Counted from the first letter of the stretch, positions 26,815 to 35,560 are shown. The stretch is 64,000 bases of DNA from an uncultured Eubacteriales bacterium (GCA_934675165.1 CAKUPP010000001.1:51114-115113), one strand, 5' to 3'. Notes: generated from the sequence alone by a model not told the origin. Numbers and translations: made by a program.

Positions 26815-29004
26815 ATGGCGGGTAGCCCTAATTATCATACATATGATGAGCTTTTATCTGCTATGGAACGGAGCGGAAAAAGTTATGATTTGAAAATGCT
26901 TGGTGAAGCTTATAAAGTGGCATTAAAAGCTCACGAAGGACAAAAACGTGTTTCTGGAGTTGACTACATTTTACATCCAATATCAGTGGCATATATTTTA
27001 GTTGAACTTGGAATGGATAGCTCTGTTGTAGCTGCTGCACTTTTGCATGATGTTGTGGAAGACACAAATGTAACAAAGCAGGATCTGGAAAAAAAATTTG
27101 GAAAAGAAATAATGAATTTGGTAGATGGTGTTACCAAATTAGGGAAAATACCCTCCACGTCTCGTGAAGAGCAGCAGGCGGAGAATATTAAAAAAATTCT
27201 TTTGGCAACGTCTCAAGATATACGTGTTATACTTGTAAAGCTTGCGGACAGACTTCAAAATATGCGCACTATCGGGTGTATGCCAGTTCAAAAAAGGCGA
27301 GATAAGTCATTGCAAAATATGGAAGTATTTGCACCTATAGCACATAGACTTGGAATACGTACGATGAAAGATGAGCTTGAAGATATATCTTTAAAGTGTT
27401 TAGACCCAATAGCTTACGCTGAAGTGGAATCTTCTCTTGCGTTGAGACGGGAAGATAGAGAAAAATTTATTGACTTGATAAAAAAACGTATAATGGATAG
27501 AGTTCAAAAAGTTATTCCGGATGTTTGTATTGAAGGACGCGTAAAAAGTGCTAACGAAATATATAAAAAAATGTTCATTAAAGGGCGTTCTATGGATCAA
27601 ATTTATGATATTTATGCTGTTAGAGTGATCGTAAGTACTGTAAATGATTGCTACAATGTTTTTGGAATTATTCACGATATGTTTCAGCCGATTCCAAGCC
27701 GATTCAAAGATTATATCTCTACACCTAAACCTAATATGTACCAGTCTCTTCATACTACAGTCCTCAGCAAAGAGGGCATACCTTTTGAAGTCCAGATAAG
27801 AACTTGGGATATGCATAGAACAGCTGAATATGGTATAGCTGCTCACTGGAAATATAAGCTTGGAATTACAGGAAAAGATAATTCTTGGATGAAATCTCTT
27901 TCGTGGGTTAGAAAACTTTTGGAAAATCATAAAAATGCATCTGATATCACGGATGTGATAGGCAACATAAAGTCTGATTTAGTTCCTAAAGAGATTTTTG
28001 TTTTAACTCCGCGAGGAGATGTTATAAATTTACCAAAAGGATCTACTGTTATTGATTTTGCTTATGAGATACATTCTGATTTGGGGAATCACATGATAGG
28101 TGCTAAGGTCAATAAAAATATAGTTCCTTTGAGTTATGTCCTTAAGACTGGAGAAATTGTTGAAATTATCAGCACAAAAGATTCGAACAAAGGGCCAAGT
28201 AGAGATTGGCTGGGTGTTGTAAAAACAAGTGAAGCTCGAAATAAAATACGTCAATGGTTCAAGCGTGAAAAACGCGAGGAAAACATTGTGGAAGGTAAAA
28301 ATAAAGTTGAATTAGAGCTTTCTAAGCATGGAATTATTATTCCTGAAAATGAAATGGCAGAATTTTTAGATCCGGTTGTTAAAAAAAATCAGTGCGAAAC
28401 ATTGGAAGATTTTTTTGCATCTGTTGGTTATGGTGGTATTCAACTTTGGAGATTGGTGCCGCGTTTAAAAAATGACTATATAAACAGGAGTAGAAATAAT
28501 TTTAAGTCTTCAGATCATGGCTTTACAGAATCTAAGGCAATTAAAGAATCAAGAAGTATTAGTGGTGTGATAGTTGATAATATAAAGAATTGTGAAGTAA
28601 GATTTTCAAAGTGTTGTAATCCCATTCCTGGTGACGAGATAGTAGGTTTTGTAACAAGAAGGCGTGGCATATCAATTCACAAAAAGTGTTGTAAAAATGT
28701 GTCTGATGATGTTGTATGTGAGAATGATCGCCGCTTGATAGATGTTCAGTGGTCTGGTGCAGAGGGATCAATGTTTGAATCGTCCCTTGAAATTGATGCA
28801 AATGACAGAGATGGTTTACTTGCTGACATAACTAAAAAGATAAATAATATGAATTTGAAGTTGTATTCTCTTAGCTCAAAAATTTCGCAAGGAAATCGAG
28901 TGTTAGTCCACGTTACTTTGGATATAAAAAATATTGATCATTTAAAATCTGTTATAAACAATATTTCTCAGGTAAAGGGAATAAACTTAATAAAAAAATT
29001 ATAA
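26815..29004 (+). CDS. relA: Bifunctional (p)ppGpp synthetase/hydrolase (Rel)
   Basis: Makes and degrades the starvation alarmone (p)ppGpp. The hydrolase HD domain is complete (ILHPISVA, LLHDVVEDT near residue 77, KLADRLQNMRT). The synthetase domain starts near 242 (GRVKSANEIYKKM) and includes the substrate-binding YQSLHTTV. A TGS domain lies about 390-450, the helical/CC region has CNPIPGDEIVGF, and an ACT domain forms the end. 729 residues, full length. GGAGG at 26801-26805 serves ATG 26815. Both activities look intact, so a stringent response is expected. Confidence 0.96.
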   Translation: MAGSPNYHTYDELLSAMERSGKSYDLKMLGEAYKVALKAHEGQKRVSGVDYILHPISVAYILVELGMDSSVVAAALLHDVVEDTNVTKQDLEKKFGKEIMNLVDGVTKLGKIPSTSREEQQAENIKKILLATSQDIRVILVKLADRLQNMRTIGCMPVQKRRDKSLQNMEVFAPIAHRLGIRTMKDELEDISLKCLDPIAYAEVESSLALRREDREKFIDLIKKRIMDRVQKVIPDVCIEGRVKSANEIYKKMFIKGRSMDQIYDIYAVRVIVSTVNDCYNVFGIIHDMFQPIPSRFKDYISTPKPNMYQSLHTTVLSKEGIPFEVQIRTWDMHRTAEYGIAAHWKYKLGITGKDNSWMKSLSWVRKLLENHKNASDITDVIGNIKSDLVPKEIFVLTPRGDVINLPKGSTVIDFAYEIHSDLGNHMIGAKVNKNIVPLSYVLKTGEIVEIISTKDSNKGPSRDWLGVVKTSEARNKIRQWFKREKREENIVEGKNKVELELSKHGIIIPENEMAEFLDPVVKKNQCETLEDFFASVGYGGIQLWRLVPRLKNDYINRSRNNFKSSDHGFTESKAIKESRSISGVIVDNIKNCEVRFSKCCNPIPGDEIVGFVTRRRGISIHKKCCKNVSDDVVCENDRRLIDVQWSGAEGSMFESSLEIDANDRDGLLADITKKINNMNLKLYSLSSKISQGNRVLVHVTLDIKNIDHLKSVINNISQVKGINLIKKL

Positions 29005-29015
29005 AGCATAAATTT

Positions 29016-29045
29016 GTGACAAAAATTATTTTATTTGGGTATAAT
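29016..29045 (+). promoter_or_regulatory. Promoter of the zinc-ribbon gene
   Basis: GTGACA (29016-29021), 18-bp spacer, perfect TATAAT (29040-29045), in the gap after relA. Confidence 0.65.
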
Positions 29046-29162
29046 ATATTTTAAGATATGAATTTTTTCAAAAAATAATTAGAATTTAGTGGATTTGTAT
29101 TTGTGTTTTTTGAAGCTTTTAGTTATAATAAATGAAAAAGAATTTTTGGGAGGATGATTTTA

Positions 29163-29573
29163 ATGGGAGTATTTGAGGATATTTTGGTAAAAGCAAGAGG
29201 GGCAGTTGATGCACTTGGAGAGAAAGCCGGTCAGTTTGTTGATGTATCAAAGTTAAATATAAAGCATGCTGAATTAAAGGCAGATCTAAAAAAAGAATTT
29301 GAAAGTTTAGGAAAAATGATTTACAATTGCGAAAAAAATCATATCGATAGTGCTTCTGAGTGTTCAAATTTTATTTCTCGCATAGATGGAATATATACCC
29401 AAATTAAAGAACTCAAAGATCAAATAGCTACGATGAAAAATAAAATTATCTGCAAATCTTGCAATACGTTTAATAGTACAGGTGCATCATTTTGCAGTAA
29501 ATGTGGAAAAAGTTTATCAGATGCAGATAAACTTGATGTAAAAGATGATTTTGCTGATTTTGATGAACAATAA
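29163..29573 (+). CDS. Small coiled-coil zinc-ribbon protein
   Basis: 136 residues: an N-terminal amphipathic part, a helical coiled coil (about residues 28-95, KADLKKEFESLGKMIYNCEK and similar), then a single zinc ribbon C-K-S-C...C-S-K-C-G-K at about 97-118 and an acidic tail. Proteins of this layout are common in Clostridia as 'zinc ribbon domain-containing protein' without known role. GGGAGG at 29148-29153 selects ATG 29163 over ATG 29154. It has its own promoter, and a hairpin ends the unit. Confidence 0.75.
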   Translation: MGVFEDILVKARGAVDALGEKAGQFVDVSKLNIKHAELKADLKKEFESLGKMIYNCEKNHIDSASECSNFISRIDGIYTQIKELKDQIATMKNKIICKSCNTFNSTGASFCSKCGKSLSDADKLDVKDDFADFDEQ

Positions 29574-29586
29574 TATTTTAAAAATG

Positions 29587-29616
29587 CAGGGAAGTTTGTT
29601 GTGGCTTTCCTGTTTT
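29587..29616 (+). terminator. Weak terminator-like hairpin
   Basis: CAGGGAAG (29587-29594) pairs with CTTTCCTG (29605-29612), one G-U pair, followed by only four T. It lies just before the sortase frame. Confidence 0.45.
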
Positions 29617-29617
29617 G

Positions 29618-30484
29618 ATGTATAAAATATGGGGTGTGATTAAAATTTTAAAAAAAATTATTAAAATAGTTGCCTTAATTGTTTTTTTGGTAAGCGCAGG
29701 TGTGCTTATTAAAATTTTGGTGATAGATAGATATATTGTTCAAAAAAGTAATAAAGAAATCAGAGAACTGTATGATAGTGCTTTTGAAGATACAGAGTTA
29801 GATTCTTTGGAAGAAAGTCAAGATAAAATCCAAAATAAATTAAAAAGTTTGCAAGAGGTAAACAGTGATATAATAGGGTGGATAAAAATAGAAGATACTA
29901 AAATTAATTATCCGATTTTAATGAGTAGAAGTGAGCCAGAGTTTTACCTGTATAGAGACTATAAAAAACAGTCTTCAAAGTATGGAAGTATTTTTGTTGA
30001 TTATGTATGCAAAAAAGGTATGGATTCTCAAAACGTTATTTTGCACGGACATCATATGAATGACGGAGAGATGTTTGCGAATCTTTTAAAATTTAGTAAC
30101 CCTGATTTTTGTAAAGAGCACTGTGTTATATCGATTGACACACTCAGTGGAAGGAGAAAGTATAAACTAATGTCGGTTATGAAATTGAATACTCTCAGCA
30201 GTCAAGGAGCTTTGTTTGATTATCAGATACCTTCTTTTACTAGTGATAAATTTTTTGATTTTTCAAAAAATGTAAAATCTAGGTCCATTATTGATATTCC
30301 GGTTAATGTTGAAAAAAGTGATGATAAGCTCTTGATGATGTCGACGTGTTCATATGAATTTGAAGGATTCAGAACAGTGGTTGTTTGGAGAATGTTACGC
30401 TCTGGTGAAGATGAATCAGTGGATACTTCTTTAATAAAAAAAGCAGTAAATCCCGTGATGCCTGAGTGTTGGTATAAAAAATAA
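29618..30484 (+). CDS. Class B-like sortase
   Basis: Membrane-anchored cysteine transpeptidase that joins sorting-signal proteins to the cell wall or to pili. An N-terminal membrane helix (IVALIVFLVSAGVLIKILV) is followed by a linker and the sortase barrel. The catalytic histidine is in ILHGHHMNDGEMFANL, the cysteine at about residue 244 in MMSTCSYEF, and the arginine in FRTVVVWRM, the SrtB arrangement. The start is uncertain: ATG 29618 has no clear ribosome site, while GGGGTG at 29631-29636 would suit a downstream non-ATG start. No substrate with a sorting motif is encoded in the window. About 288 residues. Confidence 0.85.
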   Translation: MYKIWGVIKILKKIIKIVALIVFLVSAGVLIKILVIDRYIVQKSNKEIRELYDSAFEDTELDSLEESQDKIQNKLKSLQEVNSDIIGWIKIEDTKINYPILMSRSEPEFYLYRDYKKQSSKYGSIFVDYVCKKGMDSQNVILHGHHMNDGEMFANLLKFSNPDFCKEHCVISIDTLSGRRKYKLMSVMKLNTLSSQGALFDYQIPSFTSDKFFDFSKNVKSRSIIDIPVNVEKSDDKLLMMSTCSYEFEGFRTVVVWRMLRSGEDESVDTSLIKKAVNPVMPECWYKK

Positions 30485-30488
30485 ATGC

Positions 30489-30517
30489 TTGAAAACAAGA
30501 TTAAAATGTAATAAAAT
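30489..30517 (+). promoter_or_regulatory. Promoter of def
   Basis: TTGAAA (30489-30494), 17-bp spacer, TAAAAT (30512-30517), 37 bp upstream of the TTG start. Confidence 0.6.
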
Positions 30518-30553
30518 ATTAATTAGAGATGATTTATATAGGAGAGATTTGAA

Positions 30554-30991
30554 TTGGCGATCAGGAATATAGTTTTGGAAGGCGATCCTGTTCTTTACAA
30601 AAAATGCAGAGAAGTAACAGTTTTTGATGAAAGACTTGCACAGCTTATTGATGATATGTCCGAAACGATGAAACGTGCAAGAGGAGTTGGGCTAGCGGCA
30701 CCTCAAGTTGGTGTTCTTAAAAGAGTGGTCGTTGTTGATATTGGTGATGGACTTATAGAGCTTGTAAACCCGGTGATAGTTAGTGCAAGTGGGGAGCAGC
30801 GTGAGGAAGAGGGATGTTTATCTTGCCCTAACCAGTTTGCAGTGACTCTCAGGCCAATGTTTGTTACGGTATCGGCGCAGGATCGGTTTGGGAATTTTAT
30901 AGAATTTAGCGGTAAGTCTCTTAAAGCTCGTGCGTTTTGTCATGAAATAGATCACTTAGATGGCATACTTTTTAAATCTAGGGTAGTGTAA
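30554..30991 (+). CDS. def: Peptide deformylase
   Basis: Metalloenzyme that removes the N-formyl group from new proteins. All three family motifs are intact: GVGLAAPQVG (about residues 44-53), EEGCLSCP (about 86-93, metal-binding cysteine) and HEIDHLDG (about 129-136). 145 residues is the short type common in Clostridia. TTG start behind GGAGAG (30541-30546). It appears to be a single-gene unit with its own promoter and a downstream hairpin. Confidence 0.95.
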   Translation: MAIRNIVLEGDPVLYKKCREVTVFDERLAQLIDDMSETMKRARGVGLAAPQVGVLKRVVVVDIGDGLIELVNPVIVSASGEQREEEGCLSCPNQFAVTLRPMFVTVSAQDRFGNFIEFSGKSLKARAFCHEIDHLDGILFKSRVV

Positions 30992-31006
30992 TTTTGATAG
31001 TTATGG

Positions 31007-31050
31007 AAGTCTTCTTAGGTAGTGCCGGTGGGTTTGTGCCGAGGAGACTT
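31007..31050 (+). terminator. Terminator-like hairpin after def
   Basis: AAGTCTTCT (31007-31015) pairs with AGGAGACTT (31042-31050), one wobble pair, around a GC-richer inner hairpin. A loose T-rich stretch follows. Confidence 0.5.
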
Positions 31051-31099
31051 TTGTGCTGTTTTGAATAAAAAAAATTTTTTGAGTTGGTGATGTCTAAAT

Positions 31100-31942
31100 A
31101 TGTTTAAAATAGTAGAAAAAAGATATTTAAATGAGTTTGTTGTTTGGATGAAAATAGAAGCACCATTGATTGCTAAAAAAGTGTTTCCTGGTCAATTTAT
31201 AATTTTGAGAGTAGATGAATTTGGAGAAAGGATACCGCTAACAGTATTTAATTACAGTAGAGAAAACGGTACAATAGAAATCATATATCAAAAAGTAGGA
31301 CTTACTACTATGAAACTTGATGCAAAGAGAGAAGGAGACTATATACAAGATGTTGTGGGTCCACTTGGTAAAAAAACTCAAACACTTGGATATAAAAAAG
31401 TAATAATTGTTTCAGGTGGGGTGGGGACTGCAATTGCTTATCCGTTAGCTAAAGCACTTTCGAAAAATGGTTGTGAGGTTGATGTTATACTTGGATTTAG
31501 AAATAAAGACCTTATAATTTTGGAAAACGAAATGAAAAATATTTCAAAAAGTTTAGAAATAACTACTGATGATGGAAGCAACGGCAATAAATCTTTGGTC
31601 ACAGAACCTTTAAGAGCAAAGTTGGGAAAAGGTTACTTTTGTGATTTTGTATTTGCGGTTGGTCCATTACCGATGATGAAGGCTGTTTGTGATTTAACTG
31701 CCAAATTTGGCGTAAAAACTTTTGTAAGTATGACGGCTATAATGATAGATGGCACCGGAATGTGTGGAGGGTGTAGATTAACAGTTGATAACCAGGTAAA
31801 ATTTGCTTGTGTTGATGGCCCTGATTTTGATGGCCATAAAATTGATTTTAAAGAGGCTATTGAAAGAAGCAAAACTTTTGTAAGTGAAGAAGTTTTAAGC
31901 AGAGAAAAATATTGCAATTTATTCAAAGAGGTAAAAATATGA
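31100..31942 (+). CDS. nfnA: NfnA: FAD/[2Fe-2S] subunit of ferredoxin-NADP+ transhydrogenase
   Basis: Small subunit of the electron-bifurcating NADH-dependent ferredoxin:NADP+ oxidoreductase. It has a PyrK/FNR-like fold: an N-terminal FAD-binding barrel (VFPGQFIILR, RIPLTVFNY) and an NAD-binding domain (IIVSGGVGTAIAYPLAKAL). A C-terminal [2Fe-2S] site follows in DGTGMCGGCRLTVDN and ACVDGP. 280 residues. The closely related PyrK and sulfide dehydrogenase subunits are excluded mainly by the NfnB-like partner that overlaps its stop by ATGA. GGTGA at 31086-31090 precedes the ATG. Confidence 0.85.
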   Translation: MFKIVEKRYLNEFVVWMKIEAPLIAKKVFPGQFIILRVDEFGERIPLTVFNYSRENGTIEIIYQKVGLTTMKLDAKREGDYIQDVVGPLGKKTQTLGYKKVIIVSGGVGTAIAYPLAKALSKNGCEVDVILGFRNKDLIILENEMKNISKSLEITTDDGSNGNKSLVTEPLRAKLGKGYFCDFVFAVGPLPMMKAVCDLTAKFGVKTFVSMTAIMIDGTGMCGGCRLTVDNQVKFACVDGPDFDGHKIDFKEAIERSKTFVSEEVLSREKYCNLFKEVKI

Positions 31943-33327
31943 TAAACATGAGTAAAGTAAAAGAACAGATGCCTACAGCTGATCCCCAAAAGCGAATAAA
32001 AAATTTTGAAGAAGTGGAGCTCGGGTTTACCGATGATTTAGCACTTAGTGAAGCAAAGCGCTGTTTAAATTGCAAAAGCAAACCTTGCGTAAGTAAGTGT
32101 CCAGTTGGAGTGAATATTCCCGGGTTTATTAATGAAATTGTTAATGGAAATATAAAAAAATCATATGATTTGATTTTAAATAGTAATATTTTCCCAGCGA
32201 TATGTGGACGTGTGTGCCCTCAAGAAAAACAGTGTGAAGCTGGGTGTGTAAGAGCAAAAAATGGAGAGGCGGTTTCGATAGGAAGATTGGAACGTTATGT
32301 TGCAGATAAGAATTTAAATTTTTCAAAGATTAGTGAAAATTTTAATATTTCAACCAAGACTGCGCATAAAATAGCAGTAGTGGGTTCTGGCCCATCCGGG
32401 CTCACTTGTGCTTTTGAACTTGCAAAATCAGGATTTAAAGTTACTGTATTTGAAGCACTTCATATGGCAGGCGGAGTGCTTGCTTATGGTATTCCTGAAT
32501 TTAGATTACCAGAAAAAATTTTAGAATCGGAAATTGCGAAACTTAAAAATTGTGGTGTTGATATAGTCACAAATGTTGTTATTGGTAAATCGCTTTCGGT
32601 AGAGGATCTTTTCAATTTGGGATATGAAGCAATATATATTTCATGCGGTGCAGGATTACCAAAATTTATGAATATCCCTGGGGAAGGACTTTCAGGTATT
32701 TACTGTGCCAATGAATTTTTAACCAGAATCAATTTGATGAAGTCGTATAAAGAAGAATATGATACTCCGATCATAAAACCTAAAAATGTTTTGGTAGTTG
32801 GTGGGGGTAATGTTGCAATGGATGCTGCTCGCTGTGCTAGACGTTTAGGTAATCCTAATGTTACTGTTATGTATCGCAGAACAGAAGAAGAGATGCCTGC
32901 AAGGAAAGCTGAGATTTTTCATGCCAAAGAAGAAGGAGTGAATTTTAAATTTTTAAATAATCCGGTTAGTTTTTTTGGTGAAAATGGTAAAGTCAGTGGC
33001 GCAAAGTATTTAAAAATGAGACTATCTGATAAAACAGATAATGGAAGAAGAAATGTTAGTCCAATTTTAGAGCAAGAGTATATTTTTGAGGCAGATATGG
33101 TTATAGTTGCAATCGGTAATAATCCAAACGGGATAATAAAATATGCATCAGATAAAATAGAATATGATGAAAAAGGGAGAATAAAAATAGACGATAAAAC
33201 AATGCGGTCCACGTTACCTTTTGTATATGCTGGAGGTGATATTGTCACAGGGGCTGCAACAGTAATATTGGCCATGGGTGCTGGCAAAAAAGCTGCCAAT
33301 CAAATAATTAAGGATATTTCGAATTAA
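31939..33327 (+). CDS. nfnB: NfnB: large subunit of ferredoxin-NADP+ transhydrogenase (GltD-like)
   Basis: Large FAD and two-[4Fe-4S] subunit that reduces NADP+ with NADH and reduced ferredoxin. N-terminal Fe-S motifs are CLNCKSKPCVSKCP and CGRVCPQEKQCEAGC (roughly residues 35-105). The FAD site is VVGSGPSGLTCAFELAKSG with GGVLAYGIPEFRLP (near 145-190). The NADP(H) site is VVGGGNVAMDAARCARRLG (near 285), and AGGDIV...GAATVI lies near the C-terminus. It is the same family as glutamate synthase small subunit; NfnA next door decides the call. AAAGAGG at 31925-31931 selects ATG 31939. 462 residues. Confidence 0.86.
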   Translation: MINMSKVKEQMPTADPQKRIKNFEEVELGFTDDLALSEAKRCLNCKSKPCVSKCPVGVNIPGFINEIVNGNIKKSYDLILNSNIFPAICGRVCPQEKQCEAGCVRAKNGEAVSIGRLERYVADKNLNFSKISENFNISTKTAHKIAVVGSGPSGLTCAFELAKSGFKVTVFEALHMAGGVLAYGIPEFRLPEKILESEIAKLKNCGVDIVTNVVIGKSLSVEDLFNLGYEAIYISCGAGLPKFMNIPGEGLSGIYCANEFLTRINLMKSYKEEYDTPIIKPKNVLVVGGGNVAMDAARCARRLGNPNVTVMYRRTEEEMPARKAEIFHAKEEGVNFKFLNNPVSFFGENGKVSGAKYLKMRLSDKTDNGRRNVSPILEQEYIFEADMVIVAIGNNPNGIIKYASDKIEYDEKGRIKIDDKTMRSTLPFVYAGGDIVTGAATVILAMGAGKKAANQIIKDISN

Positions 33328-33335
33328 AAAAGGTG

Positions 33336-33956
33336 ATGCCTATAGAATTTGTTTGTTTTGATTACAAAATTAAATTGGATTTTTATTTTTTATCACTCGT
33401 AGCATTTATGATGGTCACAGATGATTCTTTTACAATTGTGTATGGTTTAATTTTTGCATTTATGCACGAATTAGGGCACATATTGTCTATGAAAATTTTA
33501 GGATATAAAATAGAGAATATAAATTTTGGTGTTTTGAATATTGATATAATTAATGAAAAAAGAAAATTTTCAGAAAATAAGTTTAAAGAGTTTTTAATTT
33601 TGTTTAGTGGCTGTGCTATAAATTTTTTATTTGCTGGATTGTTTGAATTTTTATATGTTTGCAGTAAAATTTCCATATTCAATGTTATGTTCATTCAAAA
33701 TATTTCTATAGGTATATTTAATTTATTGCCAATAAATTCTTTAGATGGAGCTAAAATATTAGAAATTTTTATAAAAGATAAACTTAGTTATTCTGTTTCT
33801 GTAAAGATTTTTGATTTGATATCAATGCTTTTTTTAATACCTGTGATATTTTTGGGTGTATTTGTTATAATTAAATCGCAGCACAATTTTTCTCTTTTTA
33901 TAGTGGGAGTATATTTGCTATCTCTTTTTCTAAAAAAAGATTATTGTAGAATATAA
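33336..33956 (+). CDS. M50 (site-2 protease/SpoIVFB-like) membrane metalloprotease
   Basis: Multi-pass membrane protein of about 206 residues with the zinc motif HELGH (near residue 44) inside a membrane helix and the second ligand motif NLLPINSLDGAKIL near 130. Five or six hydrophobic segments are visible. This size and order match the small SpoIVFB-type branch, whose best-known member processes pro-sigma-K, but no sporulation gene is in this window, so the substrate is unknown. The start is uncertain (GTG 33333 or ATG 33336; AAGGTG overlaps both). It follows nfnB by only eight bases. Confidence 0.8.
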   Translation: MPIEFVCFDYKIKLDFYFLSLVAFMMVTDDSFTIVYGLIFAFMHELGHILSMKILGYKIENINFGVLNIDIINEKRKFSENKFKEFLILFSGCAINFLFAGLFEFLYVCSKISIFNVMFIQNISIGIFNLLPINSLDGAKILEIFIKDKLSYSVSVKIFDLISMLFLIPVIFLGVFVIIKSQHNFSLFIVGVYLLSLFLKKDYCRI

Positions 33957-33972
33957 ATAGGGGAGTGTTTTT

Positions 33973-34482
33973 ATGAAACTTATAGATCCAAAAAAAATTA
34001 TTTCCGAAAATGTATTTGAAGAAATAGGCAACAAATGGATGCTTATAACTTCAGGAGAAAAAGAAAATTTTAATACCATGACGGCTAGTTGGGGAGCTGA
34101 AGGTGTATTGTGGAATAAAAATGTTAGTTTTATTTTTGTTAGGCCACAAAGATATACATTTGAATTTTTGGAAAAAAGTGATTTTTATTCTTTATCTTTT
34201 TTTGATTTTAAATACCGTGAAAAGCTTTTGTATTGTGGAAGAAATTCCGGAAGAGAAGTTGACAAAATAAAAAATTCAGGCCTTACGCCTGTATTTAAAG
34301 AAGAAGTTCCTTATTTTAAAGAAGCTGAAAAAGTTATGATATGCAAAAAAATATATTCCGATTTTTTAAACCCTGAATGCTTTAAAGATAAGTTGCTAGA
34401 TCAAAACTATGAAAATAAAGATTATCACAAGATGTACGTGGGTGAAATTTTAAAATGTTTAATGAGAGATGAAAATGAATAA
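33973..34482 (+). CDS. Flavin reductase-like (FMN-binding split-barrel) protein
   Basis: 169 residues of the flavin-reductase-like family. The opening WMLITSGEKENFNTMTASWG (about residues 22-41) is the FMN-contacting segment of this group, followed by VSFIFVRPQRYTFEFLE and FYSLSFFD. Members bind FMN and are often of unknown physiological role; a flavoredoxin-like part in electron transfer would fit the neighbouring Nfn genes, but this is inference. GGGGAG precedes the ATG. The end overlaps the start region of fabG. Confidence 0.8.
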   Translation: MKLIDPKKIISENVFEEIGNKWMLITSGEKENFNTMTASWGAEGVLWNKNVSFIFVRPQRYTFEFLEKSDFYSLSFFDFKYREKLLYCGRNSGREVDKIKNSGLTPVFKEEVPYFKEAEKVMICKKIYSDFLNPECFKDKLLDQNYENKDYHKMYVGEILKCLMRDENE

Positions 34483-35209
34483 AACTGTTGTTGTAACTGG
34501 CAGCTCGCGGGGGATTGGATCTGCTATTGCGATTAAATTTTCTGAGCTCGGATATAATGTAGTTATCAATTATAATAATTCTGAAGACATGGCAATAAAT
34601 GTTTTAAAAAAAGTGAGAAATAATGGTAGCTTAGCTATAGCTGTTAAAGCTGATGTTTCTGATTTTTTTGAAGCAAAGTCGTTAATAGATAAAGCCGTTT
34701 CTGAGTTTGGTAAGATAGATGTTTTGATCAATAACGCTGGGATTGCATATCAAGGGCTTTTTACAGAAATGTCAACTAGAGATTGGAATTCTATTGTTGG
34801 AGTAAATATAAATTCACTTTTTAATTGTACGCAACCTGTAGCTGTACAGATGATTAAACAACACTCAGGGAATATAATAAATATTTCTTCTATGTGGGGT
34901 GTGACTGGTGCTTCGTGTGAAGTTGCTTATTCTGCGTCTAAAGCGGCCATAATAGGATTTACAAAATCATTAGCAAAAGAGTTGGGACCGTCTGGAGTAA
35001 GAGTTAATTGTGTTGCTCCAGGTGTTATACATACAGAAATGATTAATGATTTTTCACAAAGCGATATTGACGCACTTGTTGCAGAAACACCATGTATGAG
35101 GATTGGAACACCTGAAGATGTTGCAGAATCAGTTGCTTTTTTGGCTAAAGATTCATCTTCGTTTATAACGGGGCAAGTTATAGGTGTTAATGGTGGATTT
35201 TTAATATAG
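34475..35209 (+). CDS. fabG: 3-oxoacyl-ACP reductase FabG-like short-chain dehydrogenase
   Basis: Classical SDR of 244 residues. The NADP-binding TGSSRGIGSAIA is at the N-terminus and NNAGIAYQG near 85. The catalytic serine is in NISSMWG, the YSASKAA pair (Tyr and Lys) near 152, and the C-terminal VNGGFL ends the protein. FabG reduces 3-ketoacyl-ACP in fatty acid synthesis; paralogous SDRs cannot be fully excluded because no other fab gene is adjacent. ATG 34475 is preferred to 34469 for ribosome-site spacing. The gene ends nine bases from the convergent 35219 gene. Confidence 0.82.
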   Translation: MNKTVVVTGSSRGIGSAIAIKFSELGYNVVINYNNSEDMAINVLKKVRNNGSLAIAVKADVSDFFEAKSLIDKAVSEFGKIDVLINNAGIAYQGLFTEMSTRDWNSIVGVNINSLFNCTQPVAVQMIKQHSGNIINISSMWGVTGASCEVAYSASKAAIIGFTKSLAKELGPSGVRVNCVAPGVIHTEMINDFSQSDIDALVAETPCMRIGTPEDVAESVAFLAKDSSSFITGQVIGVNGGFLI

Positions 35210-35218
35210 TTAAAAAGT

Positions 35219-35530
35219 TTATATCAAACTTAAATTTTCATGATATATTTTGCAAAGTGTATTGCATATCTGCTTTGTTTCTTTGTCTAATCCACAGTCT
35301 ATAAATACAATTTTTGTTTTGTGTAAAAATTCTGATTTTTGCATTTCTGAAATAGATGTTCTTACATTATATTCCAAACTTTCAAGATGGCCACTGAGTG
35401 GAATAAAAAATATTTGAACATTTTCTGATTTTTTTGATTTTAAAATATTTGATTTTAAAAATATTATTAAATCAGTTATTCCTAAAATAATAAAAATTCC
35501 TAAAATAATACAGCATACTATGTGGTACAT
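35219..35530 (-). CDS. Small membrane protein of unknown function
   Basis: 103 residues: an N-terminal membrane helix (IVCCIILGIFIILGITDLIIF), then a cytoplasmic or external domain with strands VQIFFIPLSGH and KIVFIDCGLDKETKQIC. The 'P-L-x-G-H...DCGLD-x-E-T' pattern is one I associate with uncharacterised Clostridia proteins. No function can be assigned. GAGGTG precedes the ATG, and both lie in the loop of a perfect 13-bp stem (35510-35560), so translation may be structurally controlled. It lies downstream of the DUF378 gene on the same strand. Confidence 0.7.
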   Translation of the reverse strand: MYHIVCCIILGIFIILGITDLIIFLKSNILKSKKSENVQIFFIPLSGHLESLEYNVRTSISEMQKSEFLHKTKIVFIDCGLDKETKQICNTLCKIYHENLSLI

Positions 35531-35560
35531 TTGACATCACCTCAATGCATAGTATGCTGT
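35510..35560 (-). promoter_or_regulatory. 13-bp perfect inverted repeat presenting a ribosome site in its loop
   Basis: ACAGCATACTATG (35510-35522) and CATAGTATGCTGT (35548-35560) are exact reverse complements. The 25-nt loop contains the - strand GAGGTG and the ATG of the 103-residue gene. In RNA this would fold into a stem that leaves the ribosome site exposed in the loop or clamps it sterically. Confidence 0.75.

Noticed and set aside
31100..33327. PyrK plus glutamate synthase small subunit as separate enzymes
   Set aside because: The ATGA-coupled pair and combined motifs fit the NfnAB transhydrogenase; no pyrD or glutamate synthase large subunit is adjacent.
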